Shown here piece after piece: positions 16,419-25,667 of a stretch of 44,953 bases of DNA. The stretch is taken from positions 1 through 44,953 of the forward strand of contig JAIXYV010000055.1 in assembly GCA_027490055.1 (NCBI GenBank), written 5' to 3'. The DNA comes from Bacteroidota bacterium (GTDB lineage Bacteria; Bacteroidota; Bacteroidia; NS11-12g; UBA955). Each line of letters starts with the position of its first letter. The stretch's first letter is position 1. The position numbers and the translations under genes are program-made. Under the pieces are notes generated by a model. The model worked only from the letters and a program-made list of their open reading frames with translations. It was not told the DNA's origin and did no database searches.

Positions 16419-18413
16419 TTATAGTTGATTGATAAATGTTATTGTGAATGTAGTCCCTTGGTCTGGTTCGCTCTCCACTTCAATGGTGCCGCCCATGGCC
16501 TCTATTTGAGTTTTCGTCATAAACAAACCAAAGCCTTTTGAATTTTGAGTTCTGTGAAAGACTTTGCCGATTTTGAACATATTGTGTCCATGCTTTTTTA
16601 GGTCGATGCCAAGTCCGTTGTCCGATATCTTAAGGATGGTCTTTTTGCCTTTTTTTAGCGTCGTTAGTATAATGCAAGGTTGTCTTTCTGGTGAGCGGTA
16701 TTTGATAGAATTGCTAATCAAATTACTCAAAATACTGTTTAGGTATTTTGAAGGAAAATTGATGGTTTCAATCTGTTCGAATTGGGTAAGAATTTGAATA
16801 TTGTATTTATTCATTTCGATGCTGAAACCCGATGTTATTTTGTCAAGTAGCTCATTTAGATTAATGGTGTCCGACTGTATTTCGAGATCTTGTTTAATTT
16901 GAATAGACTCTACCAATTCATTAAAACTGCCGTGCAGATTGTCAATCACAGGGCTAAGTTTAGAAATAAGTTCTTTTTGCTCTTCATAGTCTTCGCATGA
17001 CTCAATAAAGGTAACCAGCATAGACATGTTGACTAAAGGCGCTCTAAGATTATGTGATACAATGTTACAGAAATCCACTAACTGAGTGTTTTGGAAAGAC
17101 AATTGCTTAACCAGTTCAGCTTGTTTGGTCTCAAGATACTTGCGGTCGGTGATGTCCAGGCCGTATCCAATAAGCATAGTTAACTCATTGTTTTCATCAC
17201 ATACAGGAAAGAATCTGCGGAGTTTGATTTTTTTTGTGCCCTCAACGCCAACAACGGTATCTTCCCATTCAACTTCCTTGCGTGTTTCTCGGGCGATTTC
17301 AAATTTCTCGCGTCTGAATTGAGCCAGTTCTGTGCTTCGGCCAGTGTACTCAAAATATTCGAAATCATCCTTACCCAGAGCAAACTGACGTAGGGCGTCG
17401 TTTTTTATGGCACCGGGATTTAAGAAAAGGTATTTCTGATTTTTGTCAACTACCGCTATGTCAGTAGGGATATTGTTTAACACCGTTTCATAGAAATGCT
17501 TCTGTTTGTTGAGGTTCTCATTAACAGAGTGTTCAATAGTAATGTCCTTAATATAACAATTGAATTGAATTTCATTGTCGATTTTACTCGGTGAAATTCC
17601 CATAGTTATGTAAACAGACTTTCCAAAACGGTTCACCGCTTCTAATTCAAGCGTGTGTTTATTGATTTGGGCCTCGTTAATAAGATTAAGGTTATTAATC
17701 GTATTGATGTAGGCGTTTTTAAGTTTATCTGGTATGATGACATCATGTAAAAACTGACCCGCTACTTCATCTGCATCCCATCCGAAAATTCTTTCAGCGG
17801 CAGGGTTCCAGCGCAATATTTTGCAGTCATGTGTCAAAATCACAATAGCATCTATGGCATTCTCAAAGATATTGTTTGCCAGGTAAGAATTTTTAATGGC
17901 TTGCTCTTCTGCACTTTTAAGTTTATTAATCTTCAGTCTTAGTTTAAGAAGTGTATAAATCTGATTGCCTAAGATCTTTAAGTTCTTTAGCTGCAACTCT
18001 GTTAGCTTGCGCGGCACAAAATCAAGCACGCTCAAAAAACCGATGGTTATTTCTTCGTGAGAAACTATTGGAATGCCAAGGTAAAATCTAAAACCATTCT
18101 CGTGGTTTACCATCACATTGTTGCGATAAGTTGGGTGCTCCAAGCAGTTTTCAATAATCAAAGGCTGTTTTGAGTTTAAGCCAAGTACACAGAAAGAATG
18201 CTCAATGGGGATACTGTCATTTTCGACACCAATTTTTGCTTTTATCCATGCCCTGGTTTCGTCAAGAAAAGTTATTGTAGCCACATGTACTTCGCAAATT
18301 TGCGTAGCCAGGGCTACAATATCATCAAAATCCTGCTCAGGAGGCGTATCCAGAATCTGATACTCTTCCAGCGCTTTAATGCGCTCAAGTTCCTGATGTT
18401 TCGATTGATTCAT
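16419..18413 (-). CDS. GAF/PAS sensor histidine kinase
   Basis: 664 residues from the ATG at 18411-18413; a TTG three codons upstream is possible. Order: GAF domain about 10-165 (LDTPPEQDFDDIVALATQIC ... FRFYLGIPI), a short coiled coil, PAS about 180-295 (ILRWNPAAERIFGW), a second PAS about 305-430 (YLFLNPGAIKND ... YGLDITDRK), then a HisKA-like dimerisation segment with the phosphoacceptor His near 455 (IVSHNLRAPLVN) and a HATPase_c domain (NLISNSIKYR, DNGLGIDL, SKGFGLFMTK). No membrane segment is seen, so it is cytoplasmic. It forms an operon with the downstream response regulator. Its second half is a clear paralogue of the kinase at 23723. Confidence 0.93.
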   Translation of the reverse strand: MNQSKHQELERIKALEEYQILDTPPEQDFDDIVALATQICEVHVATITFLDETRAWIKAKIGVENDSIPIEHSFCVLGLNSKQPLIIENCLEHPTYRNNVMVNHENGFRFYLGIPIVSHEEITIGFLSVLDFVPRKLTELQLKNLKILGNQIYTLLKLRLKINKLKSAEEQAIKNSYLANNIFENAIDAIVILTHDCKILRWNPAAERIFGWDADEVAGQFLHDVIIPDKLKNAYINTINNLNLINEAQINKHTLELEAVNRFGKSVYITMGISPSKIDNEIQFNCYIKDITIEHSVNENLNKQKHFYETVLNNIPTDIAVVDKNQKYLFLNPGAIKNDALRQFALGKDDFEYFEYTGRSTELAQFRREKFEIARETRKEVEWEDTVVGVEGTKKIKLRRFFPVCDENNELTMLIGYGLDITDRKYLETKQAELVKQLSFQNTQLVDFCNIVSHNLRAPLVNMSMLVTFIESCEDYEEQKELISKLSPVIDNLHGSFNELVESIQIKQDLEIQSDTINLNELLDKITSGFSIEMNKYNIQILTQFEQIETINFPSKYLNSILSNLISNSIKYRSPERQPCIILTTLKKGKKTILKISDNGLGIDLKKHGHNMFKIGKVFHRTQNSKGFGLFMTKTQIEAMGGTIEVESEPDQGTTFTITFINQL

Positions 18414-18422
18414 GTATGACAA

Positions 18423-18940
18423 TGGCTATTTCTTTACCGGTATGGGTTGCAAAGTTTTTGATGTCGGTGTGAAAATATTCGTGAGGGTAGCAATTCTCAA
18501 GACTATTTCAAACAGAATTGGTTTTTTGTTTTTAGTGTATTTCATCGTGTAAAAGAGAATACGATATTAAAATAATAATCCCGAATAATTGGGGAAAGCC
18601 TTTGTGGAGTTTATTCCGAATTGTTTAAGGTTTATTTACTTAAGTGTTTGTTTTATAGACTGTTAGTTATAGTTTGGTTTTTTAGATTTTTCTTCAACAT
18701 GCAATTTAATTTCTTGAATAAATATAAATATATATTGAATTTTTCTAAATACTTCTTGTAACATTAACAAAATTATTTAACAAAAAAAAATACTTATTGT
18801 TTCGGGAAAAATACTGCATTAATTCTCAGGGGATTATTTAACAAAAAATATAATTGCAACTACTTTATTGACAGGTGTTTGCTTTAATATTAATATGATT
18901 TTGTGTGATTTTTTAAAATTGTGAAATGACTTACTGTAGT
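18423..18940. other. Non-coding divergent gap
   Basis: About 520 AT-rich bases between the divergent kinase and fusion-protein genes. No credible open frame or strong hairpin is seen. It should hold the kinase promoter, but no TAnnTTTG element was found on the minus strand. Confidence 0.55.
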
Positions 18941-18943
18941 TTT

Positions 18944-18970
18944 TTGTGGTCTGATTATGGCCTAAATTTG
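18944..18970 (+). promoter_or_regulatory. Candidate promoter of the fusion monooxygenase operon
   Basis: TAAATTTG at 18963-18970 with TTG ending at 18946, spaced 16 bases, slightly short. It lies 88 bases before the ATG. Confidence 0.42.
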
Positions 18971-19058
18971 ATTTAAACAAAGGAGTAAATTGTTGTTAAT
19001 CAAGCGCTCATTTAAAATTGATGAATAGCAACAGACATCCCGTTTTTGCACACAATAC

Positions 19059-21035
19059 ATGAAGAAAATACGACTGCTTTATTACACTGATCCGCTCTGT
19101 TCGAGTTGTTGGTTGTCTGAACCTTTTTTAAAACGCTTGCTGAATGAGTACAGCGATTTTATACAATTAGAGGTCAAGATGGGAGGCTTATTGCCATCAT
19201 GGGAAGTTTATAAACCCGCAAATTCCGATATGCCTAAGGAGCGATATCTCTCTGGAATGTGGAACGCATTAGGGAAAAAATATGGCGTATGTATCGACGG
19301 TGATATTTGGTTAAAAAACCCAATTCAATCTTCTATTCCAGCTTGTATCGCCTATTATGCAGCACTCAACCAGGGCGAAGAGGTTGCACTCGATTTTTTA
19401 CACTTATTAAGAGAAAAAGTATTTCTTCAACATAAAGATATTGGTCAGGATCATACCATTATCAGTGCTGCGATTCAGGGTAAACTGGATTTAGAAAAAT
19501 TCGTCGCAGACTTCGCAAGCTGGGATGCTCAGATGGCTTTTAAAAACGACTTAGATGAAATGTCGAAACTAGACATTACTTCTTTTCCTACATTGATTTT
19601 CAGGCACGAAGAAAGTGCACAATCTGTAACATACACTAAGCATATCAGTATGAATGTTAGTGGCGAGGAAATATACAACGAGTGGGTCGAGATTCTTACT
19701 CGTTTATGTGGTGGTCCGCTTCCTAAAAAATCTTCCCGAGTATGCAGTGCGTGTGTACTGAAGCAACATCGCGGACTGACCACAAGCGAGATAGTATCTA
19801 TTAATCAACTGGATTTTGAGCAAGCGCAACAGGAACTTGAAAACGAGTATAGCAGAGGCCTGGTGATTAAAGAGCAGCGACCATTATTTGATTACTGGTC
19901 GATGAATACAACCAATTACGCAATCAATAAAAACGGATTTAAAATAAAAGATGCCACAATTATTGGTGGGGGAGTAGCGGGTCATTTTCTGGCTTTAATG
20001 TTGAAACGAAATAATATTCCCTATAAGCTTTTTGAAAGAACAGATAAGTCTGCTCCGGGTGGATTGGGGTTTTTATTAGTTGAAAATGGATTAGAGGCAT
20101 TGCGATTAATGGGTCTAAAAAATCAGATCCTTAAAAATTCCAACACGCTCAATTTCTTTAAGGCAATTGATACCAAGGGGAATGTTATTTATAAGCGTAT
20201 TTTAGAAGAGTGCGTTGCTATAAGTCGCGATACATTTTTTAAAGTTGTAGGCGAAGAGCTTGATACCGTCCATCATGAGCATGGTAAAGCAGCCGTATCC
20301 ATTATTAAAGCAGAAGATGGACAAACAAATGGTGTATTGCTTGATGATGGTTCTACGATTCAATCGGATGTTTATTTCGCTCTGGATGGCATCAATTCAG
20401 TTGTCAGGCAGCAATTATTTCCGGATAATGTTTTGGAAGAAGTTATGGAAGGCGAACTGGTCTGTATGGTGACGATAAAAGATACCGGCTTGCAGCAAGA
20501 TGAATTTCTAAAGATATTTGATAAGGAGCATGGGAAATTCATGGGATTAATTCCATTGGGGAATGATCATTACATCTGGTTTATTCAATTTAACAGGGCT
20601 AAAGATAGGGGTCTGACCAGAGATCCGGAAGTATTGAAAGCATTTGCTGTTGAAACTGTTAAAGATTATCCTTACAGCATTAGAAAAATAGTAGATGAAA
20701 GTTGTTTTTCGCGTTCTATTTTATGGAATGCCAAGCGGATGTCTGTCTTGCCGTCCTTTCACGATGATAAAGTGGTGTTAGCGGGCGATGCCGCGCATCC
20801 TTTGCTGGCCTTTACCAGTCAGGGTTCTAATTCGGCCTTAGAAGATATTGCCTGTCTGATGTCTTTGCTTTCGCATCAAACCGATGAGCAATCTATTCAA
20901 GAGGTGTTTGCCTCGTATTACAAAGCGCGTAAATCATCCATTGAGTACTATATAAAAGAAGGCGACGAGCTGGTACACGACTTCTTTAATTTCGGAAAAT
21001 CCAGTGAAATCAAAGTGCCAATATCATTACACTAA
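19059..21035 (+). CDS. Fusion: DsbA/SpxH-like thioredoxin domain + FAD-dependent monooxygenase
   Basis: 658 residues. Residues 1-about 215 are a DsbA-fold domain: YYTDPLCSSCWLSEPFLKRL gives a CxxC at Cys14/Cys17, and DITSFPTLIF supplies the cis-Pro loop. The start DPLC..CW.lEP is most like SpxH/YjbH proteins. A linker follows with a second CxxC (VCSACV, about 229-232). Residues about 298-650 are a group A flavin monooxygenase (UbiH/TetX type): Rossmann GxGxxG in IIGGGVAGHFLAL near 302, ER after it, and the FAD-ribityl motif AGDAAHPLLAFTSQG near 574. There is no signal peptide, so it is cytoplasmic. It is followed one base later by the PLP enzyme gene. The substrate is unknown. Confidence 0.87.
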   Translation: MKKIRLLYYTDPLCSSCWLSEPFLKRLLNEYSDFIQLEVKMGGLLPSWEVYKPANSDMPKERYLSGMWNALGKKYGVCIDGDIWLKNPIQSSIPACIAYYAALNQGEEVALDFLHLLREKVFLQHKDIGQDHTIISAAIQGKLDLEKFVADFASWDAQMAFKNDLDEMSKLDITSFPTLIFRHEESAQSVTYTKHISMNVSGEEIYNEWVEILTRLCGGPLPKKSSRVCSACVLKQHRGLTTSEIVSINQLDFEQAQQELENEYSRGLVIKEQRPLFDYWSMNTTNYAINKNGFKIKDATIIGGGVAGHFLALMLKRNNIPYKLFERTDKSAPGGLGFLLVENGLEALRLMGLKNQILKNSNTLNFFKAIDTKGNVIYKRILEECVAISRDTFFKVVGEELDTVHHEHGKAAVSIIKAEDGQTNGVLLDDGSTIQSDVYFALDGINSVVRQQLFPDNVLEEVMEGELVCMVTIKDTGLQQDEFLKIFDKEHGKFMGLIPLGNDHYIWFIQFNRAKDRGLTRDPEVLKAFAVETVKDYPYSIRKIVDESCFSRSILWNAKRMSVLPSFHDDKVVLAGDAAHPLLAFTSQGSNSALEDIACLMSLLSHQTDEQSIQEVFASYYKARKSSIEYYIKEGDELVHDFFNFGKSSEIKVPISLH

Positions 21036-21036
21036 C

Positions 21037-22212
21037 ATGTTTAAAAACGAAGATGTCAATTTCGAAGTCTTGCGCCAAAAAGCCTTTAATTATCGCTGGG
21101 CAGAACAAGCGCATGATGTAATTCCGTTAACGGCGGCAGATCCAGATTTTCCGGTAGCTCCTGAAATAGTTAATGCTATAAGTACATACGCCAAAGATGG
21201 CTATTTTTCTTATGGTCCGCCTCACGGTGCACTTGAATTTAAGAAAGCAATTTCTGACTATTACCACAGGCATTATCAAGCATTTGTTGCATCAGAATTG
21301 GTGCTGCCAGTCAACAGCGCGGCCTATGGTTTATTTGTGGTCATGAAGCATGTTCTTTCTGATAAAGGAGGTAATGTTATAATTCCTGATCCTGTAGATT
21401 TTCTCTTTCGCAAGTCGGTCGAAAATACCGGAGGGGAAGTAAGAACCTGCCCTATTGTAGAAGGTACTGCTGATTTTGATGTTGAAAAACTCGTCAACTT
21501 AATTGACGAGAATACGCGGGCAATTATGATTTGCAATCCGAATAATCCATTAGGTTTGCAAATAACAGTCAGGCATTTAGAAGGCTTGATTCAGTTAGCG
21601 ATAAGTCGCGATCTATATATTATTTCTGATGAGATTTGGGCAGACATTCATTTTGGTCATGCTACCTGTAGTTTGTTTTCAGATGAACTTTCCTTTTACA
21701 GGAAAGCAATAATTGTTTCTGGTCTGTCAAAGAATTACGGCTTGGCGGGCTTGCGAATTGGCTATATTATGATGCGGGATGAATCTATCTATCAATCAGT
21801 ATTTCATTGTTCGGGTCATGCCACCACAGCTTTTGGGTTACAGGGTATAGCTCAGGCTGCAGGAATTGCCGCATTAACAGAATGTGATTATTGGCTGCAG
21901 GTATTCAGGCAGCATTTGAAAGATATGAAGCAATTGAGTACTGAAATGCTTTCACAATCAACGATTTTAAGCTTAACAAATTCCAATGCGACATATTTAC
22001 TTTTTCCTAAAATTATGGATCCAGCTATAAGTTCGTCGACTTATATAGAGCATATAATGAAAGAGGCAAAAGTGGCTTTAGTACCAGGCGGTATTAGCTG
22101 GTTTGAGAAAGCATCAGAGGGTAGAGTGCGCATTTGTTTTGCGACATCGAGAGCGATTTTGCAGGAAGCCTTAACCAGAGTTCTTGCGGCTGAAAGTAAC
22201 TATTTTAAATAG
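21037..22212 (+). CDS. PLP-dependent aminotransferase / C-S lyase (MalY/PatB-like, class I/II)
   Basis: 391 residues from the ATG at 21037, one base after the stop of the fusion gene; the longer frame would overlap that gene. Fold type I PLP enzyme: D.DFPVAPEI at the N terminus, YGPPHGALEFKKAIS, NPNNPLGL (PLP-phenol binding Asn), ISDEIWADIHFG, and the Schiff-base lysine near residue 232 in SGLSKNYGLAGLRIGY, with the C-terminal Arg in GRVRICFA. The DEIWADI and SGLSKNYGLAG motifs are close to MalY/PatB cystathionine beta-lyases, but aminotransferases share them. The tight operon suggests it acts on the same pathway as the monooxygenase. Confidence 0.88.
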   Translation: MFKNEDVNFEVLRQKAFNYRWAEQAHDVIPLTAADPDFPVAPEIVNAISTYAKDGYFSYGPPHGALEFKKAISDYYHRHYQAFVASELVLPVNSAAYGLFVVMKHVLSDKGGNVIIPDPVDFLFRKSVENTGGEVRTCPIVEGTADFDVEKLVNLIDENTRAIMICNPNNPLGLQITVRHLEGLIQLAISRDLYIISDEIWADIHFGHATCSLFSDELSFYRKAIIVSGLSKNYGLAGLRIGYIMMRDESIYQSVFHCSGHATTAFGLQGIAQAAGIAALTECDYWLQVFRQHLKDMKQLSTEMLSQSTILSLTNSNATYLLFPKIMDPAISSSTYIEHIMKEAKVALVPGGISWFEKASEGRVRICFATSRAILQEALTRVLAAESNYFK

Positions 22213-22228
22213 TTATATAGTTGAAATA

Positions 22229-22249
22229 TAGTAATTTATTACTTTTTTT
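22229..22249 (+). terminator. Possible weak terminator
   Basis: Short AT stem AGTAA / TTACT followed by seven T, 17 bases after the stop codon. The stem is weak. Confidence 0.42.
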
Positions 22250-22467
22250 ATCAAAAAAAGTGATAGTCGTAAAATTGTGTTCCGTTTGATGTGTTGTAAA
22301 TGTTTTAATTTTTAAATTTAATGGCTTAGTTATTAGATAAATCTAACATATAAATTAATAAAAAATGGCATAAATAACTCGTTTATTTAAAATTGATAAT
22401 AAAAAAATAGAACATAAAAATCTATATAACAAATAATTATATTAAAAAATGATGATAAATATTCATA
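22250..22467. other. AT-rich non-coding gap
   Basis: Extremely AT-rich between the PLP enzyme and the FIST promoter. No open frame and no strong structure is seen. Confidence 0.5.
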
Positions 22468-22497
22468 TTGAAAATAGTCCTTTAAATAATATATTTG
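22468..22497 (+). promoter_or_regulatory. Promoter of the FIST / kinase operon
   Basis: TTG at 22468-22470 and TATATTTG at 22490-22497 with a 19-base spacer are a full Bacteroidota consensus match, giving a leader of about 86 bases. Confidence 0.72.
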
Positions 22498-22589
22498 TCG
22501 GTAGAGTTTTTGGTAACAAAAGTCTGTGTGTTGATTAAGGACTTTTATCAGGGCATTGGAACTGTTTAAACAAATAACAACATAATCAA

Positions 22590-23726
22590 ATGAGAGTAAA
22601 ACAAAGTCGGTTTAAAGATGAGCATGAAGTCATTCATTTTCTAAGTCATTTTAATGCTTCAGAGTACGACTTGCATATAGTCTTTACGGATATTATTTAT
22701 CCAACAGAGCCAGTGATTAGTGAAATGTTTTCTAAAGCTTTCAAGGATTCAATGGTGATAGGCTGCACAACCGCTGGCGAAATCATTAACAAGCATTCAG
22801 AAGATAAATCATTTTCTATATCGTCTGTTAAATTTGAAAGGACAAAAGTTAAGAAGTTTACCTATTCGCTACAGAATACCTCTGATTCATTTAATGCAGG
22901 CAAGCTGCTTGGTCAGTTATTGCTGTCAGATGATTTGAAACATGTTTTTATTTTATCAGAAGGCATACATGTGAATGGAACTCGCTTAACAGAAGGTTTT
23001 AATTCTGTTTTGCCGCCGGAAGTTAATGTTTCGGGCGGACTGGCGGGCGATAATGGAAAGTTTGAAAAGACTTTAGTGATCGATCAGAACAATCAATTTA
23101 GTTCTGATTGTATTTCAGTTATTGGTTTCTATGGCGATTCTATTAAGTCGAGCACCGGATCTTATGGCGGCTGGGATAGTTTTGGAATTGATCGTGTTGT
23201 AACCAGGAGTAAGGAAAATGTTGTTTATGAAATAGACAATCAACCAGCTTTAGATTTGTATAAATCGTATCTGGGAGATATGTCTGAACAGTTGCCTGGT
23301 TCAGCTTTGTTTTTCCCATTAGAAATGCGCATCGACGAGAAAAGCGACCTATTGGTTCGTACCATTCTGGGAGTGAGTGAAGCCGATAAGAGCATGACTT
23401 TTGCAGGCAATATTCCAGAAGGCGCATCTGTGCGATTAATGAAAACCAATGTGAACAGGGTAATTGACGGAGCAGAAAAGGCTGCTGTTATTGCCAACAA
23501 AGAAAAGTTGGATGCAGAGCTTGTCTTAATGGTTAGTTGCGTTGGCAGAAAACTAGTATTAAAACAGTTGGTGCAAGACGAGATTGAAGCTGTGGTGATG
23601 GAGTTTCCAGATGCCACCAGTTTTACAGGATTTTACTCTTACGGTGAATTATTGAAATCTGGTTTCTCTGATAATTGCGAGCTTCATAATCAAACAATGA
23701 CCATCACCGTATTAAGCGAGAAATGA
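22590..23726 (+). CDS. FIST domain sensory protein
   Basis: 378 residues with no signal peptide. FIST_N spans about 25-215, with the hallmark GCTTAGEI near 58 and SGGLAGDNGKF near 148. FIST_C spans about 225-365 (PALDLYKSYLGDM ... ALFFPLEM ... GVSEADKSMTFAGNIPEGASVRLM ... TGFYSYGEL). FIST domains are predicted small-ligand (amino-acid-like) sensors linked to signalling modules. It overlaps the next kinase gene by 4 bases (ATGA), so the two proteins are made together, and the FIST protein probably delivers the input to that kinase. Confidence 0.92.
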   Translation: MRVKQSRFKDEHEVIHFLSHFNASEYDLHIVFTDIIYPTEPVISEMFSKAFKDSMVIGCTTAGEIINKHSEDKSFSISSVKFERTKVKKFTYSLQNTSDSFNAGKLLGQLLLSDDLKHVFILSEGIHVNGTRLTEGFNSVLPPEVNVSGGLAGDNGKFEKTLVIDQNNQFSSDCISVIGFYGDSIKSSTGSYGGWDSFGIDRVVTRSKENVVYEIDNQPALDLYKSYLGDMSEQLPGSALFFPLEMRIDEKSDLLVRTILGVSEADKSMTFAGNIPEGASVRLMKTNVNRVIDGAEKAAVIANKEKLDAELVLMVSCVGRKLVLKQLVQDEIEAVVMEFPDATSFTGFYSYGELLKSGFSDNCELHNQTMTITVLSEK

Positions 23727-25444
23727 TAAAAGGAAACTTTCATAGACTGCTTAGACGACAAGTTTTAACCCATTTTGGAGAGGGATTTAAAACTTCGCCA
23801 GAGCTGGAGAGTTTTATTGATGCAGTCAATGAAGCCTATAGAGATTTCGACAAGGACCTCGACCACGCAGAAAGAATATTGAAAGAAAGTTCGTCAGAAC
23901 TGTTTCTTAAAAACAAGGAGCTGAATGCCCTTAATAGTTCGATGGCACAGACCATCGCCGATCAAACAGCCGATATACAACGCATTGCCTTCAATCTTCA
24001 AAAAGCAGAACATATTGCTGGCATGGGTAATTTCAGCTGGAATCCTGCCACTGGTGAGTTAGAGCTTTCTGTTCAGTTAAAAGAAATTTGTCGCGAATAC
24101 AATATTGATTACGAGCAAGGGGTGTTTCATGTTATTCAATTATTTGACAATACAGATGACATACGCGACCAGATTTTATATGCCATCAACACAAGAGAAA
24201 AACTCCACATAGAACGCATGAAAATGAAGCACCGCGAAGTGTATCTCATGATGGAAGGTCAGATTGTTGAGAATACTACTAACAGCGGCGATGTACTTTT
24301 CTTCGGCGTTATTCAGGTAGTGACAGAGCGTGTTTTGTCAGAGCGTCAGTATATTGAACAGAAAGATTTTTACGAAAGTATCCTCAATACATTGCCGCCA
24401 GATATTGTGGTGTTGGACAAAGATACCCGTTATCTTTTCGTCAATCCAGGTGCCATTCAGGATGAGTTTGTTCGAAACTATATGATAGGAAAAGATCATA
24501 ACGAGTATTCCAGATTCCGTAAAGTGAGTCCTGAAGTACACGAGTTTCGCATGCGCAATTTCAAAAACATGTTGGAAACCCGACAGGAGGTAGAATGGGA
24601 AGATTCAGTCATAAAGAAAGATGGAAAGCGCGAAGTAAAACTTCGTCGTGTCGTTCCATTAATAACTGAAAACAATGAGATAAAATTTGTAATTTCATAC
24701 GGTATCGATATCACCGATAGAAAAGAGATTGAAGAAAAACAACTCTTGCTTGTGGATCAGTACGCCTATCAGAATGCCAAGCTGATTGATTTTACCAATA
24801 TCGTTTCACATAACTTAAGAGGGCCACTTGTTAATATTGATTTGCTTGTAAAATACATGCAGGCGACGGAAGACATTGAAGAGAAGAACGACCTCATTGA
24901 TAAGCTCGGTCCCATCATAGAAAGTCTCCACGAAGTATTTGACGAACTGGTAGAGTCTATTCAGGTGCAGAATGACACCGAAATGGTTTGGGATAATAAC
25001 GACTTTACAGAGGCAGTGGAACGAATCCTTAAAGGGTTTAATACAGAAATTTTAAATACGGGTGCTGTGTTTTGCGTAGAACACCAGGATGTGCCTACAA
25101 TTAAATTTCCCTCTAAATACTTTAATAGTATCTTGCATAATCTGATTTCAAATGCGATTAAATACCGATCACCTAATCGACCATTACAAGTCACTATCGA
25201 AGCGCATAAAGAGGGCAACAAAGCCATTCTTCGCATACAGGACAATGGTTTGGGTATCGACCTGAATCGCCACAAAGACAATATCTTTAAAATTGGAAAA
25301 GTCTTTCACAGGAATCCATCTGCGAAGGGTTTTGGCTTATTTATGACCAAAGCGCAAATAGAAGCCATGGGTGGCAATATCTGGGTAGAAAGCGAACCAG
25401 ACAAAGGAACAACCTTTAGTGTCGAGTTTGTCGATCAGGATTAA
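23723..25444 (+). CDS. PAS sensor histidine kinase, partner of the FIST protein
   Basis: 573 residues, no membrane segment. The N terminus (LLRRQVLTHFGEGFKTSPELESFIDAVNEAY, about 8-40) and a coiled coil to about 95 (DLDHAERILKESSSELFLKNKEL) are typical of kinases encoded with FIST proteins. A degenerate PAS lies at about 100-205 and a second PAS at about 215-340 (YLFVNPGAIQDE ... YGIDITDRK). The phosphoacceptor His is near 361 (IVSHNLRGPLVN), and the ATPase domain has NLISNAIKYR, DNGLGIDL, AKGFGLFMTK. From the second PAS onward it is closely similar to the kinase at 16419, so the two arose by duplication. No response regulator is adjacent. Confidence 0.93.
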   Translation: MIKGNFHRLLRRQVLTHFGEGFKTSPELESFIDAVNEAYRDFDKDLDHAERILKESSSELFLKNKELNALNSSMAQTIADQTADIQRIAFNLQKAEHIAGMGNFSWNPATGELELSVQLKEICREYNIDYEQGVFHVIQLFDNTDDIRDQILYAINTREKLHIERMKMKHREVYLMMEGQIVENTTNSGDVLFFGVIQVVTERVLSERQYIEQKDFYESILNTLPPDIVVLDKDTRYLFVNPGAIQDEFVRNYMIGKDHNEYSRFRKVSPEVHEFRMRNFKNMLETRQEVEWEDSVIKKDGKREVKLRRVVPLITENNEIKFVISYGIDITDRKEIEEKQLLLVDQYAYQNAKLIDFTNIVSHNLRGPLVNIDLLVKYMQATEDIEEKNDLIDKLGPIIESLHEVFDELVESIQVQNDTEMVWDNNDFTEAVERILKGFNTEILNTGAVFCVEHQDVPTIKFPSKYFNSILHNLISNAIKYRSPNRPLQVTIEAHKEGNKAILRIQDNGLGIDLNRHKDNIFKIGKVFHRNPSAKGFGLFMTKAQIEAMGGNIWVESEPDKGTTFSVEFVDQD

Positions 25445-25480
25445 TAAGGAGAGGCGCCAGTTTTCCTCTCTAAATCCTAA

Positions 25481-25552
25481 ATGATACGCTCAATCTTGTT
25501 TACAGAAGAAGAGATGCTCCAGCTTGAACCATTGTTTTATAAAGAAGATTAA
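25481..25552 (+). CDS. Possible 23-residue ORF (uncertain)
   Basis: MIRSILFTEEEMLQLEPLFYKED lies between the kinase stop and the terminator. The composition is protein-like (amphipathic, acidic) and it would be the last gene of the FIST transcript. It could equally be the tail of a decayed gene. No homologue is recognised. Confidence 0.25.
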   Translation: MIRSILFTEEEMLQLEPLFYKED

Positions 25553-25571
25553 TTAGTCAACTATATTTACT

Positions 25572-25605
25572 AAAAAAGGGATTACGAATGTAATCCCTTT
25601 TTTTT
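25572..25605. terminator. Bidirectional terminator
   Basis: Stem AAAAAAGGGATTAC / GTAATCCCTTTTTT with a 4-base loop, then a T-run on the plus strand and the matching A-run on the other side. It separates the convergent FIST operon and the subtilase gene. Confidence 0.9.
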
Positions 25606-25667
25606 AACAAGTATGACTGCCCGTTTCCGAGCAGTCATGAGAGAATTTCAATACTTAAAAAAATATT

